Part shown: one piece after another, positions 12,691 through 24,684 of the stretch
Position numbering within the stretch: position 1 is the stretch's first letter
How the letters are laid out: each line of letters opens with the position of its first letter
Origin: Climacteris rufus
Taxonomy: Eukaryota > Chordata > Aves > Passeriformes > Climacteridae
Reading direction: 5' to 3'
Assembly: GCA_013398175.1 (NCBI GenBank)
Contig: VZRZ01001998.1
Span: 1,424,811-1,488,810 of the forward strand
Length of the DNA stretch: 64,000 nucleotides
The notes under the pieces: generated by a model
What the model was told of the DNA's origin: nothing
The model's input: only the letters and a program-made list of their open reading frames with translations
Database searches by the model: none
Made by a program: the position numbers and the translations under genes

Positions 12691-13284
12691 AATAGACATT
12701 ATAATTTATTTATTGGTATGTCTTTTTTTCTATGTAAACAATGAAACTAAAATTACATAACAGTGCATGATGATATAATATTTAAAAAAGGGGAAATGGG
12801 AGAATTTACCATGTACTGTAACCCCAACAATTGCTGGGCTCCATCCAGGTGCTACATGTTAGTTTTGTGTCACTCACCTTACCACGCTCTGCAGACTTTT
12901 TTACTGACTGGACAAAAATTTCTGCGGACCAAATTGTAATCAGCAATCTTCATTTGACTCATCTCTAATGTAATGGTAACAAGAATCAGCTTCTTCTGTG
13001 CTTTCTCTGGTGTCTGTTATTAATGAAAAGTTTACCCCTTGTTGAAGAAGTGCTTCAGAAGAAATATAAAGATGTTTATAACAGTTCTCTGTCTGAGAAC
13101 TCCCAAATGGGATCATGCTTAGCTCCTCACTCATTCTAAGAATAAGCTGTAAGTTCTTCAGGTGGAAATGTATATGTTAAGGTATAGAGGACAAAGATTT
13201 TTTTCTAACATGAGTGAATAATTACAAAGTTTTCAAAGCAGTAAATGCATTGTGTTCTTCCTATTAAGAAAGCAGAAAGGAGAT

Positions 13285-14062
13285 GAGCAATTTCATTAAA
13301 ATTTCTCAGCATTAATACATTTGGATGAACATGGCATGACTTCATTGGAATATCTGAATGTTAATTGCCTTGACATTGTTTATTAAAGCAATTAACAGCT
13401 ATTTTTGACTATGGCTAATCAACTGTAATACTGTGGCATAAAACTTTATAGACCTATATTCACATGATGATGGTCAGATTGCTCTCTATTAGAAAAGACA
13501 ACAGGGATTTATTTATGAGCATTAATTTTAATTAGTACATATTTGTTGAGAAGTAATTCAGCAGTCATCCCTAGTAATATGAGATCTTGCCTGTAATCTG
13601 TCTGCATATGTACACACAACTGTATAGATGCAGACGGTTTTATTAGAGAAATAAATTACTGTTTTAAGTATTGATTTTGAAAAATAATTTGCTGTGTACC
13701 CATTAGGGAGAGTTGTTGGTCTATCTTAACACACTAAAAATCTAATTTTCTTTAAAAAAAAATATTAATTATTCCTCCTAGCCAACTAGGACTACATCAT
13801 TAACCCCAAAGCAGTGGTAATAAACAAAAATAATTTAAAAGCTTTATTAAGTTCAATTAATTGGTTGTAGCAGACTAATTTTGTCATGCTTTGCTAGACA
13901 GTGTATTTTAAGTAATTTTGATGATCTCCAATTGAGTTAGGCAAACACGCCTGCACACTAAAGCAAAAATTGAATTGTCTTGATAATTACAAAAACCATT
14001 GGCCTGTTTGGTATTTGTGATTAATGGGTTAATTAGATAGTTTTTATTACATCTAGACTTTC
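13285..14062. other. Homeobox-motif-rich block, possible conserved non-coding elements
   Basis: Two sub-blocks (about 13285-13455 and 13830-14062) are unusually dense in TAAT/ATTA cores arranged in non-repetitive context. Examples are GCAATTAACAGC near 13388, GGCTAATCAACTG near 13412, CAATTAATTGG near 13854, and TTAATGGGTTAATTAGATAG near 14021. They lack simple-repeat structure and have no open frame of note. This texture is typical of vertebrate developmental enhancers, but AT-richness alone raises the motif count. The call is inference. Confidence 0.25.
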
Positions 14063-16469
14063 AATGCAGTCGAATAGTGGTAATTTATTTTGCTTTGTAA
14101 ACTACTTTAGTCAAAATTCTGTTGTCCTGATTTGTTCAAGACAAAAATCTTTAGAGCTACATGATTTAATATTAGATAACTATGGCTGTGGATGGAGTTT
14201 TCATTGTTTGCTCTTGGTTTACGTAATTTGTGGCGCTCAGTTTTATGCTTGTCATTTTTTAGTTTGTCTCATTGCAAAGGGTTCATCAAAATCATCCTTA
14301 AGTGCAATTAGAGGCTGGTTCTGTGTGTTTTGAATAACATATGCATCGTGAGGGAGAATTTCTAGGAAGAAATATGTGTGAAAAATTTTAGCTGAGCATT
14401 ATTTACGAGAAATTGTCTAAAATGGTAGTCAGGTAAGTTCCTGTTTCAATGTTGTAGTTGAGCTTGAGTTAATTTACAGAGCTTTGAAGCAGGTCACATA
14501 ATACAAAAGTAGTCATTTGAGCTTGGAGGAAGGTATTGTATTGGTGCAAAGTTTTAATGTTTTTTTTTGTTGTTGTTTATTTGTTCAATCTTGTTTGTTG
14601 GTTTGTGCTTGTTTTGGTGTTATTCCAGGCCTCTGTAAAAAATTATTTATCTTTATCTTATTTGTCCAAAACTTTATTCTGTTTTTCAGATCAGCATATG
14701 CTGCTGCTCCACCAAAACCACTTCTTTCAGTTCTGCTTACAGAAAATCTTTAGCTCTAGTTTTGGCAGGTGTCAGGTGTAAATATTTGAAAGATATTTTC
14801 TTTTCCTTTTTTTTTTTATTTTATTTTTAAGTGGACTATGTTGTGTACTATATCATGTACTATGTACTATTTGGTTAAATATTTAATGATTAGCTGAGAT
14901 GATAAGTTACGCTAATTTTGCTGTAATGGAATGACATTTGTTTTTAATGTTTTCCTTTTCAATGTTATTCACTTTTCGCGCTGTGTTTTATCTGACTTGG
15001 TGTGATCCATTCCATTGTCTGCCATCTCTTTCTACAGCAAAATAATCTCAGAAATTATTTTCTCCTTGTGATTTTTTGTGGCTCTAAAATGCATTCTTTT
15101 GGGGTGCATTTTAAAATAATAAGGTAGTTATAGAAACTCTCATTTTCCTTTTTTTTGGTGTTTGATTTGGCTTGTTGTCGTTTGTACAAACTGACAGAGT
15201 ATTTTGAACAGTCTTTGTAAACAGCTCTTCCTCTGACTCATAAATAACCTGAAATATATAAATGATTCATTCAAATTGTAGTTCATTAGAAGTCTAATAA
15301 TTAATCATACTGTTTAAATGTCATTTTGTGTTTGCCAAAATATTATTTTGATCAATCATTTTGTTTAATATTTGTTTGACTGTATTTGGCCCTAGGAACT
15401 GAGGTAAGATGAAGTCTCTTTGTTTCTCCCTTGTCACTGATCTATGCTTTTGATCCATTCTCCTTGGAATGGGGCCTCTTTCTCAGTGGGTGTTAAGTCT
15501 GGCACAGACTGGAAGCATTCATCCACCATAAATGACTGATTTTAGCAGTCAGTGTAGAAAGTTTAAGTGTATACTTTCAGTTGACAGAAAATTAAAATCA
15601 ACCTTCTATGGTTTTGGGGGTTTTCTAGGAGAGTTGTGTTTTGAGGTAATTGAGTAGAAATACATAACCTTCTCCCCCCTTCCCCAGAAAAATGTGTATT
15701 CATTAAGTTTAATAGCATTTTCTAAAGTGATAGTATTTCCAGAAACTCTGATTCTCTAAGAAATCTAATTACTGTTTTCTCCATTTCAACTTTGGAAGGA
15801 TTATTCAAGTACTTTATAGTCCTAACTGCACAGAGCACTTTAATCCTATTGTTTGGAAATTGTCATTCTCCTGCCTTCTTTCTGCTCGCAGTCTCCCATT
15901 AGACACTGCAGGCACATCCCAGTAATATCAAATTCCAGGAAAGTGCTATCTGGCAATCAATGTCTCCCTGCCCCTCTATTTACTTTTCCACTCCTTGCAT
16001 ATTTTAAAACGAAAGAACTAGACTCACAATCTTCTCTCTAGCAAAGTACAAACTAGGACTTAAACAAACCCCATATATAATTGTTAACTGTTCTTCTTAG
16101 TCCTGAGCTTGTGGATACCATCTCTTCTCCTGATCCTTCATCAGCCTTCTGATAACTCCAAAGGATTCACCTGTTTGCTGTCAGGCAGATATGGTGCCCT
16201 GGAGAAAGAATTCACTGGGCAAAATAAGATTCTAATCTCTTAGCTGACAGGGAGAAGGATATGAGCATACATCTCTAAGCAACAGGGCCTAAATGGCAGC
16301 TCCTAAATTTCTGTGTAATACACTAAAGGGACAGTGACAGGAATTTGCAAGAGCAATGAGTCTCTACAACTGGCTCCCAGACCTCTCAAAGAAAGGCAAG
16401 GTCAGTGTTTGCAAGTTGAAAATCAGCTCTTACCCTGCATGGTTTAGGCACAGGAGGCTGTTTGAACAT
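14063..16469. other. T-rich unique DNA, no gene recognised
   Basis: The plus strand is markedly T-rich between about 14550 and 15400, with interrupted T runs such as 14797-14829. The small overlapping open frames at 14517-14781 translate to Phe/Leu/Val-rich strings from these runs and are not credible genes. TGTACTAT occurs three times within 14844-14870. A 9-bp hairpin is at 15085-15113. Confidence 0.5.
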
Positions 16470-16790
16470 AATCATAGGATCATAGACCAGTTTGGTCTGG
16501 AGTGACATTTAATGGTCACCCCGTCCCACCCCCTGCCATGGGCAGGGACACCTTCCACTATCCCAGGTTGCTCCAAGCCCTGTCCAACCTGGCCTTGGAC
16601 ATTTCCAGGAATAGGGCAGCCACAGCTGCTCTGGGCAACCTGTGCTAGGGCCTCACCACCCCTGTTGTAAAACCCTTCTTCCTTATATCCAACTTAAATC
16701 AATCTTTTTTCAGTTTAAAATTCATCATATTGCAACAGGTCCTGCTAAAAGTTTCTTCCTGTCTCTCCTGTAAGCCCCCTGTAATTACTC
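16470..16790 (-). mobile_element. CR1 LINE 3'-end copy, about 320 bp
   Basis: The copy starts at its 3' terminus with ATCATAGGATCATAG and continues through CCCCCTGCCATGGGCAGGGA, CACCTTCCACTATCCCAGGT, TGCTCCAAGCCCTGTCCAAC, CTGGCCTTGGACATTTCCAG and CTGGGCAACCTGTGCTAGGG. It then runs into the CTTCTTCCTTATATCCAACT region and fades around TGTAAGCCCCCTGTAATTAC. It is on the minus strand. The GGTTGGAAGGGACC motif is degraded, so it is older than the copy at 25.4 kb. It is 5'-truncated with no coding sequence, and I could not identify target-site duplications, which CR1 normally lacks. Confidence 0.93.
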
Positions 16791-17849
16791 ATTTATAGTC
16801 ATTGCGCATGTGAGTACTCAGTAACCATTGGTTTATGTGGCAGTACAGTGATTTCAGGTCAGTCTTTTGGTCATGTTTTCACAAGACTTGTAAGATTATT
16901 TCTGCTTCTCTAAATGTTTTTGCCCCTGTGCAATTACTGATTTTCATTCTTAATAGAAGTCTACAATGTTATGGGTACATAAAAATTTATATTTGTGCAT
17001 TTTATATGTACAGTACATATATTTTAGTGTAAATATTGCCATTGTTTCTAAGAACATTAAACAAGTGAAAAGAAATTAATGAAGAGATAGGTGCGTAACC
17101 TTTTCTCTGAAAGATCTCTTTCTTTTCTTTACAGAGGCGTTGCCATAGTCTGTTAATTATGTCAGTAGATCCTGCATGGGTGGCAGATCATTTTTGTCTG
17201 CAGTAAAATTCAGTCCTTCTGGCTTTTGCCAGTTCTACCAAATAATTTATATTATTTTCACCAGTGCTTCTGAACTGGTGCAGAAAATACTTTGACTGGG
17301 ATTTATGCAAAGTAATAAGGAAAAAGAGTTTCAGACAAACAAAAGTTTTGGTACTTTTCAAGCTTCTCTAAAGGTGGGGGGGCGTGAGATGTGTAAGAGT
17401 CACATTGCTCTGTTATTCATGAGCTGTTCAGAGCTTCAGGAATCAGAAGTGTGTATTTGCTGTTCAGAGTAATCATTTGCTCTTGCTGTGGAACTAATTT
17501 TCAAGGAATAAGTGTCTTTCTCTGGTTGAAGGGGACATTTGCTCTGTAGCACCATGTGACTGTTTCTATTTATCACACAATTGCGATTAACTGAAGCTTT
17601 TTTGCACCATCACATCTTACTATATCATTACACAGAGTTTCCTGGGGGGTTTACCTGTTTTTCTAGATGAAATTAAGCAAATCAAATTAAGGAAATCAAT
17701 CCTCATTTCCTTGCAACCTTTGAAATTTGTTGGGACAGGGCTAAATGCCACTTCAGCCATTCTAGTTTGCTTCTGTATTTCTTAACAGGTTCAGAAGGTA
17801 AAAAAATTATCTGAGAGTTAATAGAACTGCACTTTTTATAGTTCTACTC
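16791..17849. other. AT-rich unique DNA
   Basis: No exon, RNA gene or named repeat is visible. Short open frames here look like chance frames. Confidence 0.5.
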
Positions 17850-18030
17850 TTCATCAGCTGCATTTTATAGCATGGTGTCTCAGAAGTGAACTTACTCTCT
17901 GTGTGCTTCTCAAAAGAAGTGTTTAAAGCCCAGTGTGTGGTTCCAACTTCTTTTGCTGTATATGAGCTCCCATTCCTTGACTAATAAACCAGTCTGCTCT
18001 TCCAGTTCAACAGATTTGTGTCACAAGTAC
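17850..18030 (+). mobile_element. Possible 3' part of an old endogenous-retrovirus LTR
   Basis: The segment has the look of an LTR polyadenylation region: GAGCTCCCATTCCTTGACTA, then an AATAAA signal at 17983-17988, then CCAGTCTGCTCTTCCAGTTC and a TGTGTCACA end near 18016-18024. Avian ERVL-like LTRs often end in this way, which is knowledge recalled and not tested here. I could not find a matching 5' TG boundary, a second LTR or any internal retroviral coding sequence. If real, it is an eroded solo LTR. Confidence 0.28.
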
Positions 18031-18289
18031 ATTACGGGGTGAGAAGTGTTTGCAGGCAGCTCTGTTGACAGGGGAAAAGGCTGCCAAAGCACACTTTAGG
18101 AATGGGGAGCTTTTGCCACCTGCATTGTGTGGAAATTTAAGAAGAGCACAGACTGGTGAGCTGACTTGTTACAGGGCTGCCTGATCACCGTCTGCCACAC
18201 ACACCTTGCATGACAATTTACCACCAGGGACGGGGGCTCCAAATAGATTTACAGCTGGCATGTGCTTTTTACAAGAATTCACAACCGTT

Positions 18290-18480
18290 GCTTTCAAATA
18301 AGCAGCAGAAGTTTTTATTTTATTTAATGTTTTCTTATAAGGCGTGAATCAGTCAAGCACCCATAAATGTGTGATCAACATAAGTTGTTTTATGTTATAT
18401 AAACTCTGCACATTCCAACGGGAATCTTGGTGGCTGGGGAATTGATTGTTCCAAGCAATTAACCCTTTTCCTGGTTCAGA
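18290..18480. other. Possible conserved non-coding element
   Basis: A non-repetitive stretch with evenly mixed motifs such as AAGGCGTGAATCAGTCAAGC near 18341, CCCATAAATGTGTGATCAAC near 18360 and GAATTGATTGTTCCAAGC near 18439. It has a few CpGs in a CpG-poor region and no coding frame. The composition resembles conserved enhancers of vertebrates. There is no direct evidence of conservation in a single sequence. Confidence 0.2.
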
Positions 18481-21400
18481 GGAACTTTTGTTTATCATAG
18501 TGTGTACGTACTTCTCTAGGCCTTTTTAGGGAATTAAGGTTAGTTGTATTCCTTTGTGCTTTTTATTGTGTTTCTCTGGTTTTACCTGTTGTATTTGACC
18601 AAATTAAGTAGATAAGTTTTTTTCCTCCAAGCAGCAAAGAAAAAGGGTTGTGGTTATCATCCATACTGAGAGAAATGTTATGAAGAGGGAGAGTTGCAGT
18701 GAATGGATAGTTTTCTATAAATTCGCAAATCTGACATCCCCTGTTGTAGCTCATACTGACAAGAGCTTTTAAAAGATGGAAGAAACAAAACATGAAAAAA
18801 GTTTTTCTACTGAAACACTTGGTTTTTATGTAGAGATTATTCTCCCGTGGTAACAGAATAATTAAATTTCCTTGGTTCAGCTTTTTTCCTTGCCTATTAG
18901 TAAAGTATATACAGATCACTTTGGATGCCCCACAACCTTGCAAGCTGCCAGGCAATGGAAATTTTATTGCTGTTTTTAGTTTGTTTGTTTTGTTTTCTTT
19001 TTTTTTTTTTAATGTTAGAAGTACTGTACTCTGGGCAAGGAGTAGAAGAAAATGCTGTAACATAAAACATAGGGTTATTATTTCATGGTTATAGTTGGAC
19101 TTTTGATCCCCAAAAGAATGAATGCTGAAAGACTTGATAGAAGGACAATATTCTGGGTATGTTTCCGATTAACATATCTTTTTCAAGTATTATAAAGGTG
19201 CTATGTAAAGCAAGTTTTGCCTGGATCTTCCATGAGATTGTTGAAGCCCATAAATTCAGGGAGGCCTTTAAGTTTAGTGGAATTGTATTTGGCAAAAAAT
19301 GTGATATTTTATTTTCCCATCAAATTAAGCAGCTGTGAGAGTTGTACCACTGAATATTCTGCCTGAAATCAACGTTAAAAAAAGGGATTAATGTTTGTCT
19401 TTTACTCTGCTCTACTTAGCCTAGTTCATTATCTGTCAGGAGCTGAATATGTCTTAGTTGACATTTTCAATGTTTTATGTTGTGACTTGGTGTCTGTTGA
19501 GCTTGTTTTCGTTGCTTAGGTGGGCTACAAAAGCATGGGGAGAGTTGTAGAATGGACTGTGTTGAAATTCCTCTATACCATAAGGGGAGGTAGTTTTATG
19601 TACCCTAAAGTGTGGCTTGCTATCTTTCACAGAATTTCTGATGGGAAAGGCAGGTTACTGCAATAAAACCATCATCTAAAATCATGAAATGTGAATAAAA
19701 TTCTCTAGTAGGTGACAATATGAGAAGGTTCCAGGGATGTCAGTGGCCTTGTTTTTGAGGTACTTGTAATATGTTGATATCGTGTAGGGTAGAAAGAGTT
19801 ACCATTTTTTCTCATTTTGTCCATCTAAATGAGCAGTGCTAATAAAGCTGTAATGCTGCAACACATATTTTTCTACTTTGGTTGCTTCAAGGACACAAAT
19901 CTGACTATCAAAATCTGTTTTAACCTTTCATTAAGAAAAGGAAAAGTGTTTTATAGGAGGCATGCATCTGGCCTAGGATTTCTTACAATTACTAAATAGT
20001 CAAAATAGGGGATTACTGTTTTATTTCCTTCAATGTCTCTATTTTCTTTTAAAGCTACTTAAACTTGTCTATCCATTCTCATTTCATCCCTAAAATTTCT
20101 GTATGATCACAGAGCTTTGAAGCTGCCCCTGTGATTCTCATTTTTTATTTATTTTCCAGTAGGCTGTAGGGCATAGTAGACTGGTGTGATAATAATGGGC
20201 CTAATTGAGATAAAGTTTAATGGTTTTTCTCACATACTTCATCATTAGGCCAGTGGCACATTTTATTGTCATCTTTTCTCTATGGCTGTTGTGTTAGCTG
20301 GTCCTAATTATAATTAAATGTTTCAGGGCTAGGCAGAATATTTTTTTTTAAATGCGTGAGTCCTTTTTTTACTTTTGTTATGTTTTTGGTTGGATTTTTT
20401 TCCACCTCCTCCTTCTATCCTTTTCCTCACCATTATAAAAAATTTAAATCCATCCTGCTTGCCATCATCTGGAATAAAATATTTCTATTTACAAACTTCT
20501 TTATTCACTCAGTTCATGGCTAAACAGTTTGTATATAGCTCATCATATCTGTTATTCATATTTGACCAATATTTAAAAGATAGTTTAGGCAATCAAGGAA
20601 TGAGTGTCATAAATATATCTCATGGACAATTTTAGCCTCTAAAACCTCTTATGTCAAGGAAGGAAAACTACTTTCATTTCTGAAATGGTCAATCATATCT
20701 GTACTGATCCTTAAGACATACAAGTAAAAAACAATCCTGATTTGTCCCCATGTTACTCATTCTGATTATTTGTGTGATAGTACCTCTCTACAGGTTTAGA
20801 GAGGATAAAATCTCTGAAAGGGGAAATTTGTTTTTAAACCAGCAGCTGAATGAATCTTGTGCAGCCAGTCCTGTTTTTCTCACAATTATGTCATCTGTGC
20901 AGAAGAATGGTTGAATATAAAATGTGTGGTGGCTGGTTCACAGTAACAAAATTAGTTTTCTGGTGAATATTGTAATATTAAAAATATGCCTTGAGAGAGA
21001 ATCTACTGAATTCATGAGAAGTGAAGAGGTTGTTAAGATGCATACTTTGAATTATTACTGAGGTGTATCATTAGCAGCAGTCTTTAGTCTTAAACTGGAC
21101 ATTTCTTGTGGGCAGCAATGCAGTTCTGCCTTTAAAGCAGATTACTAAAGGTATTAAAAAATAAACTTGTCTTTAACTCTATGCAGTAGAGAAATATAAA
21201 GTCCAGGAACAGATTATATATCAACATTTAAAGAAAAAAAAATAGTAAAGGCTTACCTGTGCTGATATGAGTCATAATGATTACACCTTTTAGTACTCTC
21301 GAATAAATAAATAAAATTACCATCTTGAGCAACTTGCAAGAGTTGCACTCAGCTGTGTTGTTTAGCTCACATCATCTGGACCTGCTGCAGAAGCCAGCCT

Positions 21401-22508
21401 TTGGAGTGCATCCCAAAGAGTTAAAATAGTAATACGGTCAGAAAAACGGTACTGTAATTCAAGACCACAAAGTATTTTTGTGTATTTCCTGTAGTTTGCA
21501 ATTTTAAGACAAGAAATTATGACAAAAGTTCTTCAGTCAAACTCTTAGAGGCCACATGGCCTTACACCTGTATGTCCTATAAGCACATTTATTGTTGCTA
21601 CCCTGGGTACAAAGGCCACCTTTTAACACCTCTAAAGCAAAGCAGCTCTCTCAGCTTCTGTCACACTGTTCTATCAAGCACTGTTAGTTTGTTCTACATT
21701 TTTATTTGCTGTCACTTAGTCAAGTTCCCCAGCTGTGCTGGCCCCTGATAGACCCTTTCTCTGATGGCAGTGGTGTTGATAATGGCAAAAATCATTTTAG
21801 ATAAAAGTTTACGTTCAGAATATATTACTGGAGGTAAGGCTCTGTGTGAGTAATACACAGGAACCAACACCTTTCCTGTTCTTCAGAGCAGTTCTGAGTT
21901 CATAGATCCTTTCCCCTTTCCTTTTCCCTTCCTCTTGTTTCTGTGTCAACAGTCTAAATAGACTTGGCAAATCATGCTGTGTGAGCAAATGTGATAATTC
22001 AGCTCACTTTCCTTTAGCTGTGTTCCTGGCATCCAGATGGATTACTGAAAGTTTAATTTAGGCAATACAGTGAAAACTGGAAGTGAAAGCAGTCCTGGAG
22101 GGAGAATCTCCTGCAACAGGAGGTGTCATTTCTGACAGGTACTCAAAGCTCAGATCTACACTCTAAGCAAAGCTTTACTTACACACTATTACTGAAAAAA
22201 TCTGCAGGTAATTTTGGGCAACATTGCCAGGAGACAACAACCAACTAAAAGTATGTTCAGTGTAAAATAAATAGAACTTAAGTTTTCCAGAATAAAATTT
22301 TCGTATTAGATACAGGCATCTTCAGGAAACAAACATATCTGTTTTTCACTTGGAATTTTCCACAAATGTAGCTTCGATTTTGATTCACCACCTTGCATGT
22401 CAAGTTTGTTTGCAGCTGCTGTGTTCTTAAATTTCACTATGGGCTTTCAATGCTTTCAAAATGCAGTTGTTTGCTTGACTTTAAGCTTGGTTTCCAAGCA
22501 GAAGATAC
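18481..22508. other. AT-rich unique DNA, contains the longest but non-credible open frame
   Basis: The longest open frame of the window (166 codons, minus strand, 18563-19063) lies here. Its translation has a Lys-rich run produced by a T/TTTG tract at about 18980-19010, and no domain, signal peptide or splice context supports a gene. The remainder shows no repeat family or RNA gene. Confidence 0.5.
18980..19011. repeat. (TTTG)n / poly-T simple repeat
   Basis: Several TTTG units lead directly into an interrupted T run of about 14 bases. A similar T-then-TTTG arrangement is found at 23443-23472. Confidence 0.85.
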
Positions 22509-22592
22509 TGCCCATGGCAGAGGGGCTAGAATTAGATGATCTTTCAGGCCCTTCCAGCCCAAACCATCCTAGGACTCTATGATGACTCTGTT
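22509..22592 (+). mobile_element. CR1 LINE 3'-end copy, sense orientation, about 85 bp
   Basis: TGCCCATGGCAGAGGGGCTA, AATTAGATGATCTTTCAGGC, CCTTCCAGCCCAAACCATCC and the terminal ACTCTATGATGACTCTG match the sense CR1 3' end, which usually reads GGACTAGATGATCTTTAAGG, then CCCTTCCAACCCAAACCATT and CTATGATTCTATGA. Unlike most copies in this window it lies on the plus strand. It is heavily 5'-truncated. A 61-codon open frame running into it from 22397 is a chance frame. Confidence 0.88.
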
Positions 22593-24133
22593 ATTCAGGT
22601 CCGGTATGTATCATGGTTCATCTTTTGCAGTGCCATCTGGTGTCAATTAAAAGAAAGCTAACCTTGTTTTCTAAGTATTCCAGCTGAAACTTAAACCCAC
22701 AAGAATGAAAAAATAAAACTGACGCTCAGTGTAAGAACAGTGTAAACTTTGTTTCTTACACATGTATTTTTTAACAAACAGAGACTTGCATTTTAAAATT
22801 AAATTGAGCTAACTTATCATTTCTTATCAAATGCTCTTTGGAAGTATTTGTGGTTAGTCCTACCATGTGTTGCCCATTAGGAAGTTATTTGGTATATATG
22901 GCTTGTGGAAGGCAGAAGGCATTCTGGATATCTTTGGCAACTTGGCCTGCAAATAGACTTTTGGCACTAGAGTAGCTAGCTTCAGTTTCTACTTTCCAGG
23001 AAGTAAAATTTTCTACCTGAAATACAGATAAATGTTATTATTTTCCTTTACTTATAATATTAATTAAAAACTACAGTGTTTACATACATATATGTCTATA
23101 TAAGGTCTATAAGGCTTTAATACATGATATGAGGATGTAGTTGAACTTTTGCATGTGGAAAAACACCTTGTAACCATAATGGACTACTTTGTGTTTTCCT
23201 TTGGCAGTAAATTTCTTAGAAAGAAAAGTATACCTGCAACAGAATCTCCATTATTCCTGAATATTTTTCTTTGACTTAGATGAAACACAAAGATAATGTG
23301 ATGCATTATCTGGATAGATAAATTATTAGCTGACATTGGCTAAGGTAGACTAAATCCCTTCATGGCTGTTATCCAAATGGAGTACAAATGGGTACATTTT
23401 CTGTAAACTTTTACTCTTTTGCAAGCTGGCAAAGCTGGTAACTGTTTTTTTTTTTTTTTGTTTGTTTGTTTGGAGGAGTGGGTTTGTGCTAATATAATTT
23501 TAGATTTCTACCTGGAAAGCCTCTCCCTAATTTTTTGTGCTCTCAGAGAAATTTGCTTTTTTGAAGTTAATAAAAACTAACACAAAATATAGAGAGTTTT
23601 TTGCTGACAATGGAGGTCTTGATTTTGCTGTATTCTGAATCTAACAGATGGCAATTTAGAGGACAAAAGGACTTGCTGCCTGTGCAAAAACTTGATCTCA
23701 GTATAACTCTCACTTGAGGTTACTGTAAAAACTTACTAAGCAGATTATTCTAATTGAACCGATTGACCCAATTCTTTGTATCTTTCAATTTATCCTTAAT
23801 GTATCCATCAAGCTGTGCCTGAGAAAATGTCTAATTCTGAAATGCTAGCACTTGGGAGACATCTACCTTGATTCCTAATACTGTTAAGATTCGTGATTGG
23901 GGTAATTTGATTAACTTAAAATGGTCATTTTTTAAATTAGCCAGGAATTAAAGAAATAGCATCAAAGTTCAGAACCATTTTCAGAGATTAAGCATCAACA
24001 TTAACTGTTTCATTTGGCTTCTCTGGGCTCAGTGTAGAGTTTATCCATCAAAGACAAACACAGATGTTTGTATTCTAGCCTGAAATGGGATCAGAACTTA
24101 TTTCTGCTTCATTTTTTTCCTGTCTTTACATCA
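22593..24133. other. AT-rich unique DNA with one T/TTTG tract
   Basis: The only repeat seen is a run of about 16 T followed by TTTG units at 23443-23472. No coding exon or named repeat is visible. Confidence 0.5.
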
Positions 24134-24371
24134 TTAATAGTTAGCAAGGTCAGTATCTGAGCCTGAGGTCAAGGAACTAATGAGAGCTGCATGGTTTGTG
24201 CCTCTATGTCTGCCATTAGTACAAGTCACATCTGCTGCACTGGCATTGTTCTTTCCACCAGCACCTGAATCCTCTTCAGAGCTATCTTTACATCTTCCTT
24301 TCATGTGGAGTTTGTTACTATGTGATTTGACTTGCTGTAAGGGTTTAGGTGCTTGTTCACTCAGATCAGAT
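24134..24371 (-). CDS. Candidate terminal coding exon of an unidentified gene
   Basis: On the minus strand a strong splice-acceptor-like sequence (CCTTTTCCATCTTTCTTTTC, then ATGAATTCCAG ending at 24372) precedes an open frame of 78 codons closed by TAA at 24134. The frame needs two bases from the previous exon. Its translation begins S-D-L-S-E-Q-A-P-K-P-L and ends T-S-G-S-D-T-D-L-A-N-Y. It is hydrophilic, with an acidic/Ser patch (K-D-S-S-E-E-D-S-G-A-G-G), no membrane segment and only two cysteines. This is unlike the Phe/Leu/Tyr/Cys-rich chance frames nearby. Codons favour purines in the first position (roughly two thirds by eye), a coding signature. A cytosolic C-terminal tail of a larger protein is the simplest reading. 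I do not recognise the family. It could still be a chance open frame behind a pyrimidine tract. Confidence 0.38.
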
Positions 24372-24656
24372 CTGGAATTCATGAAAAGAAAGATGGAAAA
24401 GGTGATGTTTCTGTCAAGCTTTGTGTAATAGTGATGATAACAGTAAATTCACCAGCTAGGCTACCTAGACAGAGTGTAGCAAGGCCTTGTGCTTTAAATT
24501 TTAGTGACTTGGTTTACAAAAACATAGCTGCCTTAAAAAGCTGGTATTCCCATCGGAATAAATACAGGATCACCAGGAATGTTTAGTAGAAAAAAAGGAA
24601 AAAAATTCTGCCTATATCTTCAGATTCTTGAAAACATGACTCTTCCCCTTTTCTGG

Positions 24657-24684
24657 TTTTTTTTTTTTCTTCTTTTTCTCTCCC
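24657..24684. repeat. Pyrimidine (T/C) tract
   Basis: About 14 consecutive T are followed by CTTCTTTTTCTCTCCC. It is a low-complexity polypyrimidine run with no exon visible immediately downstream on the plus strand. Confidence 0.85.

Noticed and set aside
12940..13134. 64-codon minus-strand frame with a fairly hydrophilic translation (M-S-E-E-L-S-M-I-P-F)
   Set aside because: An acceptor-like TTATTCTTAG lies just before the ATG, but the sequence is AT-rich with no clear first-position purine bias and no phase partner. It remains possible but is not supported.
18563..19063. Longest open frame of the window, 166 codons on the minus strand
   Set aside because: Its Lys/Asn-rich part comes from a T/TTTG simple repeat. 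There is no domain, splice context or codon signature, and one frame of this length is only mildly unexpected in 64 kb of AT-rich DNA.
22397..22582. 61-codon plus-strand open frame ending in a CR1 fragment
   Set aside because: Its C-terminal half is translated CR1 3'-end sequence, and the N-terminal half has no support.
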